This document shows positions 7,201 through 15,502 of a DNA stretch of 64,000 nt, in pieces. The translations under genes and the position numbers were made by a program. Under the pieces are notes generated by a model. That model did no database searches. It saw only the letters and a list, made by a program, of their open reading frames with translations, and had not been told where the DNA came from. The stretch is from Planctomycetota bacterium. Lineage in GTDB: Bacteria > Planctomycetota > UBA1135 > JACQFD01. The stretch lies in assembly GCA_016792805.1 (NCBI GenBank), contig JAEUHX010000061.1, positions 124,001-188,000 on the forward strand. The letters run 5' to 3'. The number at the start of each line of letters is the position of its first letter. Within the stretch, counting starts at the first letter, position 1.

Positions 7201-9436
7201 TTTCTGTTCTCCGACCATGGAACTCGGTGTGGACATTCGGGATCTTAACGCTGTGCATCTGCGCAACGTCCCGCCGACGCCGGCCAACTACGCGCAGCGC
7301 AGCGGGCGAGCGGGGCGCAGCCTGCAGCCTGCGCTCGTCGTGACCTACTGCTCCCGTTGGAGTTCCCACGACCAGTACTTTTTCCGGAGGCCTGAAAGAA
7401 TGGTATTCGGCGCGGTGGAGGCGCCGAGGCTCGATCTCGCCAACGAAGATCTGGTGCGGGCCCATCTTCATAGTGTTTGGCTCGCGGAAACTGGGGAGCG
7501 GCTCGGGAATTCTTTGATTGATCTGCTCGAAACAGACGGAGTGGAGCCGTCCCTCGCGATCAAGGAGCAGCTGCGCCGAGGATTATTTGCTTCCGAGGCG
7601 CGTAGGCGAGCGCGAGCGCGGTGCGAGCGAATTCTCCGAAGCATCGAGGGAGAGCTTCAAGAAAGCGACTGGTTTCATGAGAACTGGCTGGAGGAGGAGG
7701 TGCTCGCCAAGCTGGAGCGCCGATTCGATGGCGCTTGCGAGCGCTGGCGCGTTCTGTTTCGTTCAGCGCGCGCAACGGCCAAAGCGCAAGGGGACATCAT
7801 CGTGGAAGCCTACCGCTCGAGCGGCGACGTGGACGCGGCGAAGCGGCTCAGGGCGGAGGCGGAATCGCAACTCGATCTGCTGCGCGCCCAGTCGGACTCG
7901 AGGTACACCGATTTCTACTCGTATCGGTACTTTGCATCGGAGGGTTTTCTACCTGGATACAATTTTCCACGCTTGCCGCTCTCTGCATTCATTCCGGCGC
8001 GACGACGGGCGAAGGGAACCGACGAGTTCTTGTCGCGGCCGCGCTTTCTTGCTATCAGTGAGTTCGGTCCTCGAGCGATCGTGTACCACGAAGGAGCGAA
8101 GTATCAGATCACGCGCGCCATCCTGCCGCTTGAAGATGGAGATGTGACTCTCTCCTCGGTAAAGATCTGTGGAGAGTGCAGCTATCTTCATTCGGGCAAG
8201 GAGGGCGTTTCTCGCGATCGTTGTGAGCGCTGCGACAGCGAGCTCGGTCCGCCGATGCACTCTCTTTTCCGTCTGCAGAACGTGACAACGAGGCGTCGCG
8301 AGAGGATCTCCTCGGACGAAGAGGAGCGCGTGCGCTACGGCTACGAGGTGCGCACGGCGATCCGGTTCCGAAGCGGCGGGATTCGGCCTTCCGTTCGTCG
8401 CGCGGAAGTGACAGACGGACGTCCCGTGGCAGAGATTCTCTATGCGCAGACGGCTGATTTGTGGCGAGTCAACTACGGTTGGCGCCAGCGCAAGAATCGA
8501 GGCGAGCACGGTTTCTACTTGGATATGGAGCGCGGGAATTGGGAGAAATCACCGCAGGAGAGCAAGGATTCCGCAGCGCATGATGAGCCGCTAAGCCGAT
8601 CCGTCCAGCGCGTGATTCCGTTCGTCGAGGACCGACGAAACTGTTTGATTCTGGCGCCTGCAGAGCGCCTCACGCAGGAGCAGATGGCCACTCTTCAAGC
8701 GGCATTGAAAGTCGCCATGGAGAGGGTCTTCCAACTCGAGGACGCGGAGCTGGCGGCCGAGCCGCTGCCGAGTGACGACCAGCGAAACCAGCTATTGTTC
8801 TACGAGGCGGCGGAAGGAGGCGCGGGGGTTCTCTCTCGAATCGCGCTTGAGAGCTCACTCATCGCAAAGATCGCGCGCGTAGCGCTCGAGATCTGCCACT
8901 TCGACCCGAACTCGGGAACCGATCTCCGGCGCGCGGAGAAATCAAAGGAAGACTGCAATGCGGCCTGCTACGACTGCCTGCTCACTTATGGAAATCAGCG
9001 CGAGCACTCTTTGATCGATCGCACGACGATCGTCGAGTTCCTGCTTCGGCTTGCGAAATCCGAGGCGCCGACGGCTCCCGGGGAGGCTCCGAGGGCGGAT
9101 CATGCGGAACAGCTCCGCCGTCTCGCCGGCTCCGGACTCGAGAAGGAATGGATCTCGTTCTGTGCGGAGCGAGGTGTGCGACTTCCTGATGCGGGGCAAG
9201 TGCTCCTGGAGCAAGCGGGGACGAGACCCGATTTCTTGTATCAAGATGACTATACGGCGATCTATATCGATGGACCCCCGCACGACTTCCCAGAGCGACA
9301 GAATCGCGACCGGGAGCAAGAGGCTCGATTGCGCGACCTCGGGTACAGCGTAGTCCGTTTCCATCACAAAGATGATTGGGAATCGATTCTAAGGCGGCAC
9401 CACGTGTTCCGTTGGAACGAGGATCGAAAGGAGTGA
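4286..9436 (+). CDS. SF2 DEAD/DEAH-box helicase with zinc/MZB region and C-terminal Vsr/DUF559-like nuclease domain
   Basis: This 1716-residue protein is probably an ATP-driven nucleic-acid translocase with its own nuclease. It shows Walker A TGTGSGKS at about residues 112-119, YPMNALANSQ (motif Ia), LDELH at about 227-230, GTSATMS (motif III), and a helicase C lobe ending QRSGRAGR at about 1005-1012. Zinc-type cysteine pairs occur at FCRECG (about 458), CLRC (about 570) and a CxxC...CxxC cluster near 1295-1320. The CNAACYDCLLTYGNQ motif from about 1556 is the metal-binding MZB/DUF1998-type signature. Residues about 1640-1710 carry PDFLY, IYIDGPPHD and LGYSVVRFH, the pattern of Vsr/DUF559 PD-(D/E)xK nucleases. 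Large solitary helicases of this kind are often defence genes. No DrmB, methylase or PLD partner adjoins, so I do not assign a named system. It converges with the DCC gene. Confidence 0.8.
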   Translation: MDVFDLRDKLTESYRDYTESFIQIRDERIRSEVRRVLDEGRLWPEPLVQLNPAFESGGTIQDLAREGVLHSKCAEIFLGGKERGRRDPLRLHRHQREALAAAQNGEHYVLTTGTGSGKSLSYILPIVDHVLRRGSGKGIQAIIIYPMNALANSQEKELEKFLKHGFERPPVTFAPYTGQEDQSKRQQLQANPPDILLTNFVMLEYLMTRADDAPLMRSAAGLKFLVLDELHTYRGRQGSDVAMLVRRVRERLEREKLQCVGTSATMSTEASYAKRREVVAKTASLLFGALVKPECVIGETAERATPERSWNEADLRELREEVLGGDSRSRSYESLAKSALASWTESALGLEREESGRLSRRKPRPIRGEEGAAAELARLVNVGMAQAEAALRRILLQGFQARQPGTDRPLFAFRVHQFLSPADKVYATVEAEADRHITLEGQRFASQERNRKLLPLVFCRECGQEYYCVERRNTEEGIEWIPRELGDLGDEDRQTGFLYVSSDLPWPASEAEIVERLPEDWLEESNGVLRPARAWREDLPEAFMVSPEARQAARGVQAWFVPAPFSLCLRCRVAYDKRSKSDIGKLHSLGFGGRSTATTLLCQTTVAALRSDPDLRPEARKLLSFTDNRQDASLQSGHFNDFVEVGLVRAGLYRALAAAGAEGIRHDAIAQRVFESLELPFQVFARDPTVLYGAKEETQAALRDVLGYRIYRDLQRGWRVTAPNLEQCGLLKIEYRSLEELCADEGVWASAHDGLRDAPPAKRAYIARVLLDHLRSSYAIRAQYLDAVYQDGLRQRSQQKLHERWCVEDDEVLVRATVAYPRSRRKGDGSEHLHVSSLSGFGRFLRRPTVLGAIPVKDCERVITELFLALRRAGIVEQVRDPGPKGDVAGYQIPAAAMIWKAGDGKTAYHDPIRVPNAPEQGLRVNHFFKNHYCEAALRLGGVTAREHTAQVPAEERRKREEQFRSGELAVLFCSPTMELGVDIRDLNAVHLRNVPPTPANYAQRSGRAGRSLQPALVVTYCSRWSSHDQYFFRRPERMVFGAVEAPRLDLANEDLVRAHLHSVWLAETGERLGNSLIDLLETDGVEPSLAIKEQLRRGLFASEARRRARARCERILRSIEGELQESDWFHENWLEEEVLAKLERRFDGACERWRVLFRSARATAKAQGDIIVEAYRSSGDVDAAKRLRAEAESQLDLLRAQSDSRYTDFYSYRYFASEGFLPGYNFPRLPLSAFIPARRRAKGTDEFLSRPRFLAISEFGPRAIVYHEGAKYQITRAILPLEDGDVTLSSVKICGECSYLHSGKEGVSRDRCERCDSELGPPMHSLFRLQNVTTRRRERISSDEEERVRYGYEVRTAIRFRSGGIRPSVRRAEVTDGRPVAEILYAQTADLWRVNYGWRQRKNRGEHGFYLDMERGNWEKSPQESKDSAAHDEPLSRSVQRVIPFVEDRRNCLILAPAERLTQEQMATLQAALKVAMERVFQLEDAELAAEPLPSDDQRNQLLFYEAAEGGAGVLSRIALESSLIAKIARVALEICHFDPNSGTDLRRAEKSKEDCNAACYDCLLTYGNQREHSLIDRTTIVEFLLRLAKSEAPTAPGEAPRADHAEQLRRLAGSGLEKEWISFCAERGVRLPDAGQVLLEQAGTRPDFLYQDDYTAIYIDGPPHDFPERQNRDREQEARLRDLGYSVVRFHHKDDWESILRRHHVFRWNEDRKE

Positions 9437-9452
9437 ATCGCCGGAGCGTCGC

Positions 9453-9887
9453 CTACTCCGTATCCATCAAGAATCGGCTGCGCTGCTCAGGGCTCGGGAC
9501 CATGCAGGAGTCGAATTTCCCGAAGAGTCGGTACCGGCGCCGCGAGATGAGGTCATAGAAAAAGTTCAGTACGGGGGTCGGGAGGATCCAAAAGATGGCT
9601 GCGATCGACCCGATGCCGCCGATCTCCCTTCCCACAAATAGGATCGCGCGGCCTTTCTCGAGCACGCGTGCCTGTTCGGTTCCGTAGCCGACGACAAGGT
9701 ACATGCTCTCGAGCTTCTCCGGGGCGATTCCGCGCGGACTTAGTTCTTTCTCGGCGAGCTTCCCCTGCAGCGGCGCGAAGAGGAAATGCCCTTTTTTGTC
9801 ATGCCGCAGCACCCACTGCACGAGTCGCCCGCACAGACCGCAGACGCCGTCGAAGAAGACGAGGTGGCGTCCGGGGGGCAGCGGCAT
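9453..9887 (-). CDS. Thiol-disulfide oxidoreductase, DCC/DUF393 family
   Basis: This 144-residue protein starts at ATG 9887. The N-terminus contains FFDGVCGLCGRLVQW, the DxxCxxC motif that names the DCC family, as a thioredoxin-like CxxC redox site. A hydrophobic segment (IGSIAAIFWILPTPVLNFFYDLI) and the basic YRLFG ending are usual for the family, and the length is normal. Substrates of DCC proteins are poorly defined; a thiol-disulfide exchange role is the family expectation. It lies 15 bases after the ATP-grasp-like gene on the same strand and may be the last gene of that operon. It converges with the helicase gene, with only 16 bases between stop codons. Confidence 0.85.
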   Translation of the reverse strand: MPLPPGRHLVFFDGVCGLCGRLVQWVLRHDKKGHFLFAPLQGKLAEKELSPRGIAPEKLESMYLVVGYGTEQARVLEKGRAILFVGREIGGIGSIAAIFWILPTPVLNFFYDLISRRRYRLFGKFDSCMVPSPEQRSRFLMDTE

Positions 9888-9902
9888 GGCGGCCTCTGCC
9901 GG

Positions 9903-11111
9903 CTACGCCGGCCACATGCCGACGGAGCCGCCGACCCAGGTGAAGTTTTTATTGAAGTCTACACCCAGCATTTTGCCACGGGAGAGCCGCACGAGGTTCG
10001 TCGCCAAAGTCAGCTTCGAGTCCTCGTCGGGCCGCAGAAACATCATGCGCACTTCAATTTTCACGCCGCCGCCGTCGACGGCCTGAATCACCGGCGCGTA
10101 GTCGACCTTCTCCTGCAGACACCAATGTTCTCGCTGATCGGCGGGAACGGCTGCGACGTCGCCCTCCGTCGGGTCGACGTTCACGCCGCCGCCGGCAAAC
10201 GAATAGAAAGGCTTCAGCACATATCGCGAGAGGTCCTTCGGGATTGAGCCGAGTTCCGACAGCCGCAGCGTCTTCGGCACCGCCGGGTGGTCGAGGTGGG
10301 GGAGCGAGCTCTTCGACCAGACGAAATACCACTGCGGGTGCGGAAACCACTCGACCTCGAGCTCGTCGCGGTAATCGTAAGGAAGCTTCGCACCGCTCTT
10401 TTCCAGCTCGTCGAAGACGAGCCGATGGTAGACGCGCTTCACCTCCACGAGCTTGCCGCTGCGGCGTCGCAGCAGACGGCGCCCATCGCGCACGAGCGTC
10501 GTCGGGCAGACGGACTCCACGCCTGCGATTTGGTGTGTCGCAAAGAAATCAGGATTGGTCTTCTGCTTCTCCGGGTGCAGATCCAGCAGGATCACATCCT
10601 CCGGCTCGTGCTTTCCGACGACCGACCGGCGGAAGAGTGCAATGAAGCTCTCCTCCGTCAGCCCCGAAAAGTAACCGCTCCACTTGGCCGGCATGCCCGG
10701 CATCCGCGAGCAGACCTTGCCCCACTCATGGAGCTGCACGCATGTCAGCGCGAAGAGCGACGGAAAACCCTGGAGTTCCACGAGCTTCGGCTCGAGCTCG
10801 CCGCGCTCATTGCGCGTGATGGCGAAATCCACAATCGCCACGCCCGACATCGATCCGCGCCCGGGCGTCGCGTATCGCGCAGGCACGTCGCGCTCCATGG
10901 CGGCGAGACGCTTGCTATCGCACAATTGCACGACGATCTCATTGGCAGCGCGCTCGAGTTTCGCCCGCAGGTCGGCTGGAATGAACGCCGGCGTTTCCGC
11001 GACTCGGAACCCGAACGGACAGCCGAGCCGCGTCTCCATCGCGCGGACGAAGCTCGGATAGGTATCATCGGTAAACGCCGCGTTGAACGCGCGCCGGAGG
11101 TCGGCCTGCAT
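9903..11111 (-). CDS. ATP-grasp-like protein linked to a carboxylate-amine ligase
   Basis: This 402-residue protein starts at ATG 11111, 19 bases after the carboxylate-amine ligase gene. The C-terminal third looks like an ATP-grasp active site: YVLKPFYSFAGGGV (nucleotide lysine and glycine-rich loop), HWCLQEKVDY (hinge glutamate) and KIEVRMMFL (acidic metal-binding strand). The N-terminal part (DLRRAFNAAFTDDTYPSFV, and SGVAIVDFAITRNERGELEPKLVELQ) resembles uncharacterised proteins that travel with GCS2-type ligases. A role in joining a carboxylate to an amine is inferred. The substrate is unknown. Context is a three-ligase operon with 11131-12243 and 12564-13697. No signal peptide is seen. 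Confidence 0.6.
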   Translation of the reverse strand: MQADLRRAFNAAFTDDTYPSFVRAMETRLGCPFGFRVAETPAFIPADLRAKLERAANEIVVQLCDSKRLAAMERDVPARYATPGRGSMSGVAIVDFAITRNERGELEPKLVELQGFPSLFALTCVQLHEWGKVCSRMPGMPAKWSGYFSGLTEESFIALFRRSVVGKHEPEDVILLDLHPEKQKTNPDFFATHQIAGVESVCPTTLVRDGRRLLRRRSGKLVEVKRVYHRLVFDELEKSGAKLPYDYRDELEVEWFPHPQWYFVWSKSSLPHLDHPAVPKTLRLSELGSIPKDLSRYVLKPFYSFAGGGVNVDPTEGDVAAVPADQREHWCLQEKVDYAPVIQAVDGGGVKIEVRMMFLRPDEDSKLTLATNLVRLSRGKMLGVDFNKNFTWVGGSVGMWPA

Positions 11112-11130
11112 GTCGGTGTCCGCTTGGAAG

Positions 11131-12243
11131 TTATAATTCGAGACCTACAGAGGTCTCCTGCACGACGAAATCCACGACCTTCTTCAGGTCTTTCGTCTCG
11201 CGGAAGACGCGAAGCTGGCGATCGGCGCCGGTGCCATTCTTGAGGATCCACCGGACGTGGTCGATCGCGTCGCGGCTGCCGAGGTCGTCGACCACGTCGT
11301 CCACGAACTCCAACAGCTCGCCGATGAGGAACGGCGTCGGGAACTCCTGCTCCTTGCCGAAGTCGATCAGCTTGCCGTTCAGACCCCAGCGCGCCGCACG
11401 CCACTTATTCTCCATCAGCAGCGCGCGCCGATAATTGCGCCAGCCGAGATTCTGCCGGCGCAGCCGATACAGCTTCACCGTGATCGCCTGCAGCAGCGCT
11501 GCGATCGCGATCGTCTCCTCCGCGCGCATCGGGATATCGCTCACGCGATATTCGATGGTCGGGAAGTAGGGGTGCGGGCGCACGTCCCACCAGATCTGCT
11601 TTGCGTCGACAATACAGTTGGTCTTGAGGAGGATCGTGACGAGCTCCTCGTAGTCGCTGTACGAAGTAAAATAATCCGGGATGTTCGTGCGCGGGAACTT
11701 ATCGAACACCTTCGTCCGGTAGCTGGCCCAGCCGGTGTCGCGCCCGAGCCAGAAAGGCGAATTCGTCGAGAGCGCGAGAACGTGAGGCAAGAAATAGCGC
11801 GCCTCATTCATGATCCCGATCGCGAGCTCGCGGTCTTCGATCCCAATATGCACATGCAGGCCGAAGATCAAATTTGCGCGCGCGACAGTCTGCAGATCCT
11901 GAATGAGCTGCTCGTAGCGCGGGTTCGGCGTGATTTGCACGTCGGCCCAGTGGGAGAACGGGTGCGTGCCCGCTGCCGCGATCGCGAGCCCCTGCTCGCG
12001 GGCGAGCCGAATGATCGTGGCGCGCGTCTGTAACACATCGCGCCGCGCCTCCGCGATGGTCGGGCAGATGCCCGTCGCCAGCTCCACGACCGATTGGTGA
12101 AGCTCCGGCTTCAGTCGCTCTTTCAGTACCTTTCCGCCCTGGTCGAAGATTTGTTCGATGTGGGAGCGGAGCTGGCGCGTCTCGGGGTCGACGACCTGGA
12201 ATTCCTCCTCGATGCCGATCGAGAAGGCGGGCTCGGAGGACAT
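11131..12243 (-). CDS. Carboxylate-amine ligase, YbdK/GCS2 family
   Basis: This protein is 370 residues from the ATG at 12241-12243, matching the usual YbdK length of about 370. An in-frame TTG at 12312 would add an atypical extension. FSIGIEEEFQVVD is the GCS2 family opening with the metal-binding glutamates. ELATGICPTIAEAR, THPFSHW, FGLHVHIGIED and the IEYRVSDIPM region follow in the family order. The family forms amide bonds between glutamate-like carboxylates and amines, as in gamma-glutamyl ligation; true glutathione synthesis is not implied. Genes encoding ATP-grasp proteins lie on both sides, suggesting stepwise assembly of a peptide-like product. The upstream gap of about 320 bases contains the structured repeat at 12323-12464. 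Confidence 0.85.
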   Translation of the reverse strand: MSSEPAFSIGIEEEFQVVDPETRQLRSHIEQIFDQGGKVLKERLKPELHQSVVELATGICPTIAEARRDVLQTRATIIRLAREQGLAIAAAGTHPFSHWADVQITPNPRYEQLIQDLQTVARANLIFGLHVHIGIEDRELAIGIMNEARYFLPHVLALSTNSPFWLGRDTGWASYRTKVFDKFPRTNIPDYFTSYSDYEELVTILLKTNCIVDAKQIWWDVRPHPYFPTIEYRVSDIPMRAEETIAIAALLQAITVKLYRLRRQNLGWRNYRRALLMENKWRAARWGLNGKLIDFGKEQEFPTPFLIGELLEFVDDVVDDLGSRDAIDHVRWILKNGTGADRQLRVFRETKDLKKVVDFVVQETSVGLEL

Positions 12244-12322
12244 GGGGCAGCGATCGTAGCGAGCCGCAATCGCCGTCGCGCCTTTCCGGGGCGCAGCGAT
12301 GGAGGGGCCCAAGAGGACGATT

Positions 12323-12464
12323 CAAAAGTCATCCGGGCTGCGCGCGGCCCTCGTCGCCCATCGCTGCATCGCCTCGTCCTCGTGGTAGCTCCTGGGCTAC
12401 GCCTGCGGCGAGGCTTCTTGCGCTGGGCGACGAATCGTCGCGATCGCCTTGCGGAGCACTTTTG
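12323..12464. repeat. 142-bp structured intergenic repeat, copy 1
   Basis: The ends are near-inverted repeats: CAAAAGTCATCCG at 12323-12335 and CGGAGCACTTTTG at 12452-12464 (11 of 13 positions pair). Inside, CGTCGCCCA pairs with TGGGCGACG, GCCTCG with CGAGGC, and GTAGC/GCTAC closes a small loop, so the element folds into one long imperfect hairpin. A second copy of identical length lies at 25025-25166. It sits between two ligase genes on the minus strand, and its strand of action is unknown. It could be a MITE/REP-like element or a transcribed RNA structure. Confidence 0.7.
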
Positions 12465-12563
12465 AAACGTCCTCCCATGCCGCCCCGGAGACGTCGCGAG
12501 CCGCCCGGGGATGCCGAGCGGCTCGCGAAAGTGTACAGATCGTGCGATCGTACCCGGCGGATG

Positions 12564-13697
12564 TTACTTGCGGCCTTTCTTGCCTGCGGGCCTGGAAGCC
12601 GGGCCGTCGGCCCTCGAAGTCGTGCCGTCGGCTGCAGGAGCAGCCGGGGCAGCGGCAGGCGCGGGCGCGGGCACCGGGGCTCCGGCGGCCGCAGCGGCTG
12701 CGACCGCGACCGGCGCCGGCGCCGCCGCCTTCGCCTCGACCACGACGCGGCCGGGCATGCGCGGGAACATCGTCGGGAATGTGCCGGCCAACTCCACCGC
12801 GCGCGGATTCTGCACGCGATCGACCAGGAACTCGGCAGCATTCGTAACAATCCACTCGAAGTTCGCCTTGCCGATCGAGTTCACATCGGCGTCGGGCGCC
12901 GGATTGGTGAAATCGATCGCGTACGGCACGCCCTTGCGCACCGCGAACTCGATCGTGTTGAAATCGTGCCCGAGCGCGTGGCAGATGGCCTTCGCGTCGC
13001 GCAGCATGCGCGCCATCAGGTCGGCCGAGGCCGCCGGCTCATCCTTGATGTACTGATCCTTGCCATAAGTGCCCTTCGGATTGTAGCGCATGATGTGGAC
13101 GCGCTCGCGGCCGAGGCAGTAGCAGCGATAGTACGCATCGAATTCGATGGCCTCCTGCGCGAGCATCGTCAAGTCGCTCGACTTGTCGTAGGCCTCGAAA
13201 AACTCCTTGGCATTATTGACCTTGGAGACGTTCTTCCAGCCGCCGCCGAGGGCCGGCTTGAGGAAGATCGGGAAGCCGAGGTGTTCGAACACGCGCTCCC
13301 AAGAGATCGGGAACGTGAGGTTCGAGAACGACTCGCTCTTCGTCCCCGGCGGATGCGACTTGTGCGGCAGCACATACGTCTTCGGAATCGCGAGCCCGGC
13401 GGCCATCGCGATGGCGTTCGCAGTGAACTTATCTTCGGCGGTCCACCAGAACGGATTATTGACCACATCGACGCCGCGCAGCACGGCGTATTTCAGGACC
13501 GTGCGATAGAAAGGCACATCCTGGGAGATGCGGTCGAGAATCAGATCGTACGGAAGCGGCAGATCCTGACGGACGGCGTCGATCTTCACCGGCTCGCAGA
13601 CGACCTTTCCGGCCCCGAGCTCATTGATACGCTTGGTGAGCGCTTCGGGGAAGGTGCGCTCCATTCCATACAGAAGTCCAATTTTGCGAGGTTTCAT
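12564..13697 (-). CDS. ATP-grasp domain protein, RimK/D-Ala-ligase-like
   Basis: This protein is 377 residues from the ATG at 13695-13697 (MKPRKIGLLYGMERTFPEAL). An in-frame upstream extension to 13796 lacks support. It has FPIFLKPALGGGWKNV (ATP-grasp lysine and glycine-rich loop), MLAQEAIEFDAYYRCYCLG (hinge and strand) and the metal-binding end NTIEFAVRKGVPYAIDFTNPAPD, where the glutamate and aspartate/asparagine bind magnesium. The last roughly 55 residues are alanine/proline-rich and end in a basic tail (GKKGRK), probably disordered. It opens the minus-strand operon that continues with the GCS2-type ligase and the ATP-grasp-like protein. A ligase forming an amide or peptide bond is the family expectation; the substrate is unknown. 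There is no Shine-Dalgarno before the ATG. Confidence 0.8.
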   Translation of the reverse strand: MKPRKIGLLYGMERTFPEALTKRINELGAGKVVCEPVKIDAVRQDLPLPYDLILDRISQDVPFYRTVLKYAVLRGVDVVNNPFWWTAEDKFTANAIAMAAGLAIPKTYVLPHKSHPPGTKSESFSNLTFPISWERVFEHLGFPIFLKPALGGGWKNVSKVNNAKEFFEAYDKSSDLTMLAQEAIEFDAYYRCYCLGRERVHIMRYNPKGTYGKDQYIKDEPAASADLMARMLRDAKAICHALGHDFNTIEFAVRKGVPYAIDFTNPAPDADVNSIGKANFEWIVTNAAEFLVDRVQNPRAVELAGTFPTMFPRMPGRVVVEAKAAAPAPVAVAAAAAAGAPVPAPAPAAAPAAPAADGTTSRADGPASRPAGKKGRK

Positions 13698-13864
13698 GGC
13701 AATCCAATGGGAAACAAGGGAATTGAAGGATTCGAACGGCCGGCCGGAGTGCGCGTCACGCGAGGCGTGGGCGGGTGCTGGAGGCTCCGCGGCCAAGGGC
13801 TTGGAGGCGTCCGGCCAGGTTTTCGGGCGAAGAGCTTAGCTGTGGCGCCGGGGCCCTTCGAGAG

Positions 13865-14983
13865 TCAGCGCCCCGGGCGCGCCATGAGCTCGCTGAGGCG
13901 AGGGACGTAGGGCAGGGAGAGCCGACCGCGCTCCGCGAGTTCGGCATCGATCTCCGGGAACGGGCGGTGCGTGCCGGTGTCGAGGTCGACGAGGCGCAGT
14001 CGCACGTAACCCCGCTTCGGTGCGCGGCCTGCGCCGACCAGCGGCTCGGCGGGGCCTCCCTTGACCGTCGCGTGGACCGCGGCCGCCGCGGCACGGGTGC
14101 CGGGGAGCCAGACCACATCCTGGGGCCGCCCCTCGGTGGGTTCCTTCAACGCGAATTGGCGGATCTGCCCGCTCTCGAGGCTCGCGTGGACGAGGGCACC
14201 GCCCGCGACGGCGATCACCTCCTTGCCGTCGTCCGACCAGCTCGGCCGCGTGGCGAGGATCGAGACCTGCCCTCCATCGGCGATTTTGCGCGGCTCGCCC
14301 GCGGTCAGCCCGACCACGAAGAGGCCGACGCCGGTGGCGACGCAGGCCGTCGTGCCGTCAGGCGAGATGGACGCGGCGGCGCGGCTCTGGTCTTCCTGCG
14401 GAATCGTTACTTTTCGCAATGGAGCGCCCGCGCCGTCAAAAATGTGAAGGACAAGCGCCTTTGGCGCGCCGCCGCTGTAGCCTTCATGGACGAGCACGGC
14501 GCGGTGCTTGCCGTCGCGCGAGACAGCGAGGCTCTCGACTCGCGCGCCGTCGATTCGCATCTGTTGCTTTGCGTCACCCATCTTCGCAGGTAATAAATCA
14601 ACGCACGCAGTCTTGCGCCGGTCTGTTTCGAAGAGAGCGGCATATGCGACGAGCAGCGCGCTGCCGTCGGGAAGCCAGGCGGGGGCGCACGTCGTCGTGT
14701 CGGGCCAATCGGCGTCGGGATGGAGCGTTCGAGCGCGCGGCCCTTCGCCGATTGTTGCAATTATGACATCGAGCGGGCGGCTCCCCGGCGGCGCGAGCGG
14801 CTTGCCGTCGCGGACGGTGAGCCAGGCGACCTGGCGACCGTCGGGCGAATATTGAAATCCCCAGCCGGGGCCTGCGGTCGCGAGCTCGGGAGTTGCTTGC
14901 GGGACGAGGGATTCCGGCGTCGGCTTGGCCGGTGCCGAGGCCGCCTGGACGGCAAGGAAGACCGAGAAGGGAATCTGGAGCAT
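13865..14983 (-). CDS. Exported TolB/WD40-like beta-propeller protein
   Basis: This protein is 372 residues from the ATG at 14981-14983 (MLQIPFSVFLAVQAASA), which begins with a signal peptide. The chosen start leaves 14 bases after the OsmC stop. Propeller blades of the PD40/TolB type are seen as SPDGRQVAW, LPDGSALLVAY, SPDGTTACVA and WSDDGKEVIAVAG, each an Asp-Gly turn before a strand. No enzymatic domain is attached. Such proteins usually act as binding scaffolds in the periplasm or outside the cell; the ligand is unknown. It follows the OsmC gene on the same strand and may be co-transcribed with it. The family call is solid and the role is open. Confidence 0.7.
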   Translation of the reverse strand: MLQIPFSVFLAVQAASAPAKPTPESLVPQATPELATAGPGWGFQYSPDGRQVAWLTVRDGKPLAPPGSRPLDVIIATIGEGPRARTLHPDADWPDTTTCAPAWLPDGSALLVAYAALFETDRRKTACVDLLPAKMGDAKQQMRIDGARVESLAVSRDGKHRAVLVHEGYSGGAPKALVLHIFDGAGAPLRKVTIPQEDQSRAAASISPDGTTACVATGVGLFVVGLTAGEPRKIADGGQVSILATRPSWSDDGKEVIAVAGGALVHASLESGQIRQFALKEPTEGRPQDVVWLPGTRAAAAAVHATVKGGPAEPLVGAGRAPKRGYVRLRLVDLDTGTHRPFPEIDAELAERGRLSLPYVPRLSELMARPGR

Positions 14984-14997
14984 GGGAAGGAGCGCGG

Positions 14998-15438
14998 CTA
15001 GGACGCGATCGTTGTGCGCGTCTCGAGCGTGATGGCGCTCTTCACGCTGTTGGAGACCAAACAATACTTCTTGGCGGTGCTCATGAGCTCGACCCCTTTC
15101 TGCGGGTCTGCGCCCGAAGGAAGTGTAAGGTCGACGGTGACGGCGATCTCCGTGACGGCGAGCCCGGCGGGAGTCTTGTCGACGACGCCGGCGGCGGAGC
15201 TTCGATAGTTCAGAAACTCGAAACGCGCTTTTTGTGCAACCGACACGAAAGTGAGCATCAGGCAGAGCTGCACCGACGAAAGCAACAGATGCTCTGGGCT
15301 CCAATGCTGGTCGGTGCCGTCGAACTCGGGCGGCGCGCTCCCAGTGATCGGCGCGCGCGGAGGGGCGAGCAGGTTCGCGGTGCGGTCGCCGGTCCAGTGG
15401 AGGGAAGACTCGTAGCGATGGGGGAAGGGGTGAGGCAT
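14998..15438 (-). CDS. OsmC family protein
   Basis: This protein is 146 residues from the ATG at 15436-15438 (MPHPFPHRYESSLHW), a typical OsmC start; the frame stays open upstream but reads as arginine-rich non-coding sequence. WSPEHLLLSSVQLCLMLTF carries the first conserved cysteine, and KKYCLVSNSVKS carries the second. Together these are the peroxidatic and resolving cysteines of OsmC/Ohr proteins. DGTDQHWSPE and the GLAVTEIAVTVDLTLP strand also fit. The family reduces organic hydroperoxides with a thiol partner, in the cytoplasm. It is transcribed toward the propeller gene, 14 bases away. Confidence 0.85.
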   Translation of the reverse strand: MPHPFPHRYESSLHWTGDRTANLLAPPRAPITGSAPPEFDGTDQHWSPEHLLLSSVQLCLMLTFVSVAQKARFEFLNYRSSAAGVVDKTPAGLAVTEIAVTVDLTLPSGADPQKGVELMSTAKKYCLVSNSVKSAITLETRTTIAS

Positions 15439-15502
15439 GGCAACTGGATTGTCTCCAATGCCATGCCGGACGCCAGGACTGCGCCCGAGCGTCTGACTTC
15501 GG

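Noticed and set aside
4286..9436. DISARM-type system
   Set aside because: The helicase shares DUF1998-like features, but no DrmB, PLD or methyltransferase gene is adjacent.
12462..13910. 482-codon plus-strand frame opposite the ATP-grasp gene
   Set aside because: The minus strand carries clear ATP-grasp motifs; the plus frame is Arg-rich without motifs.
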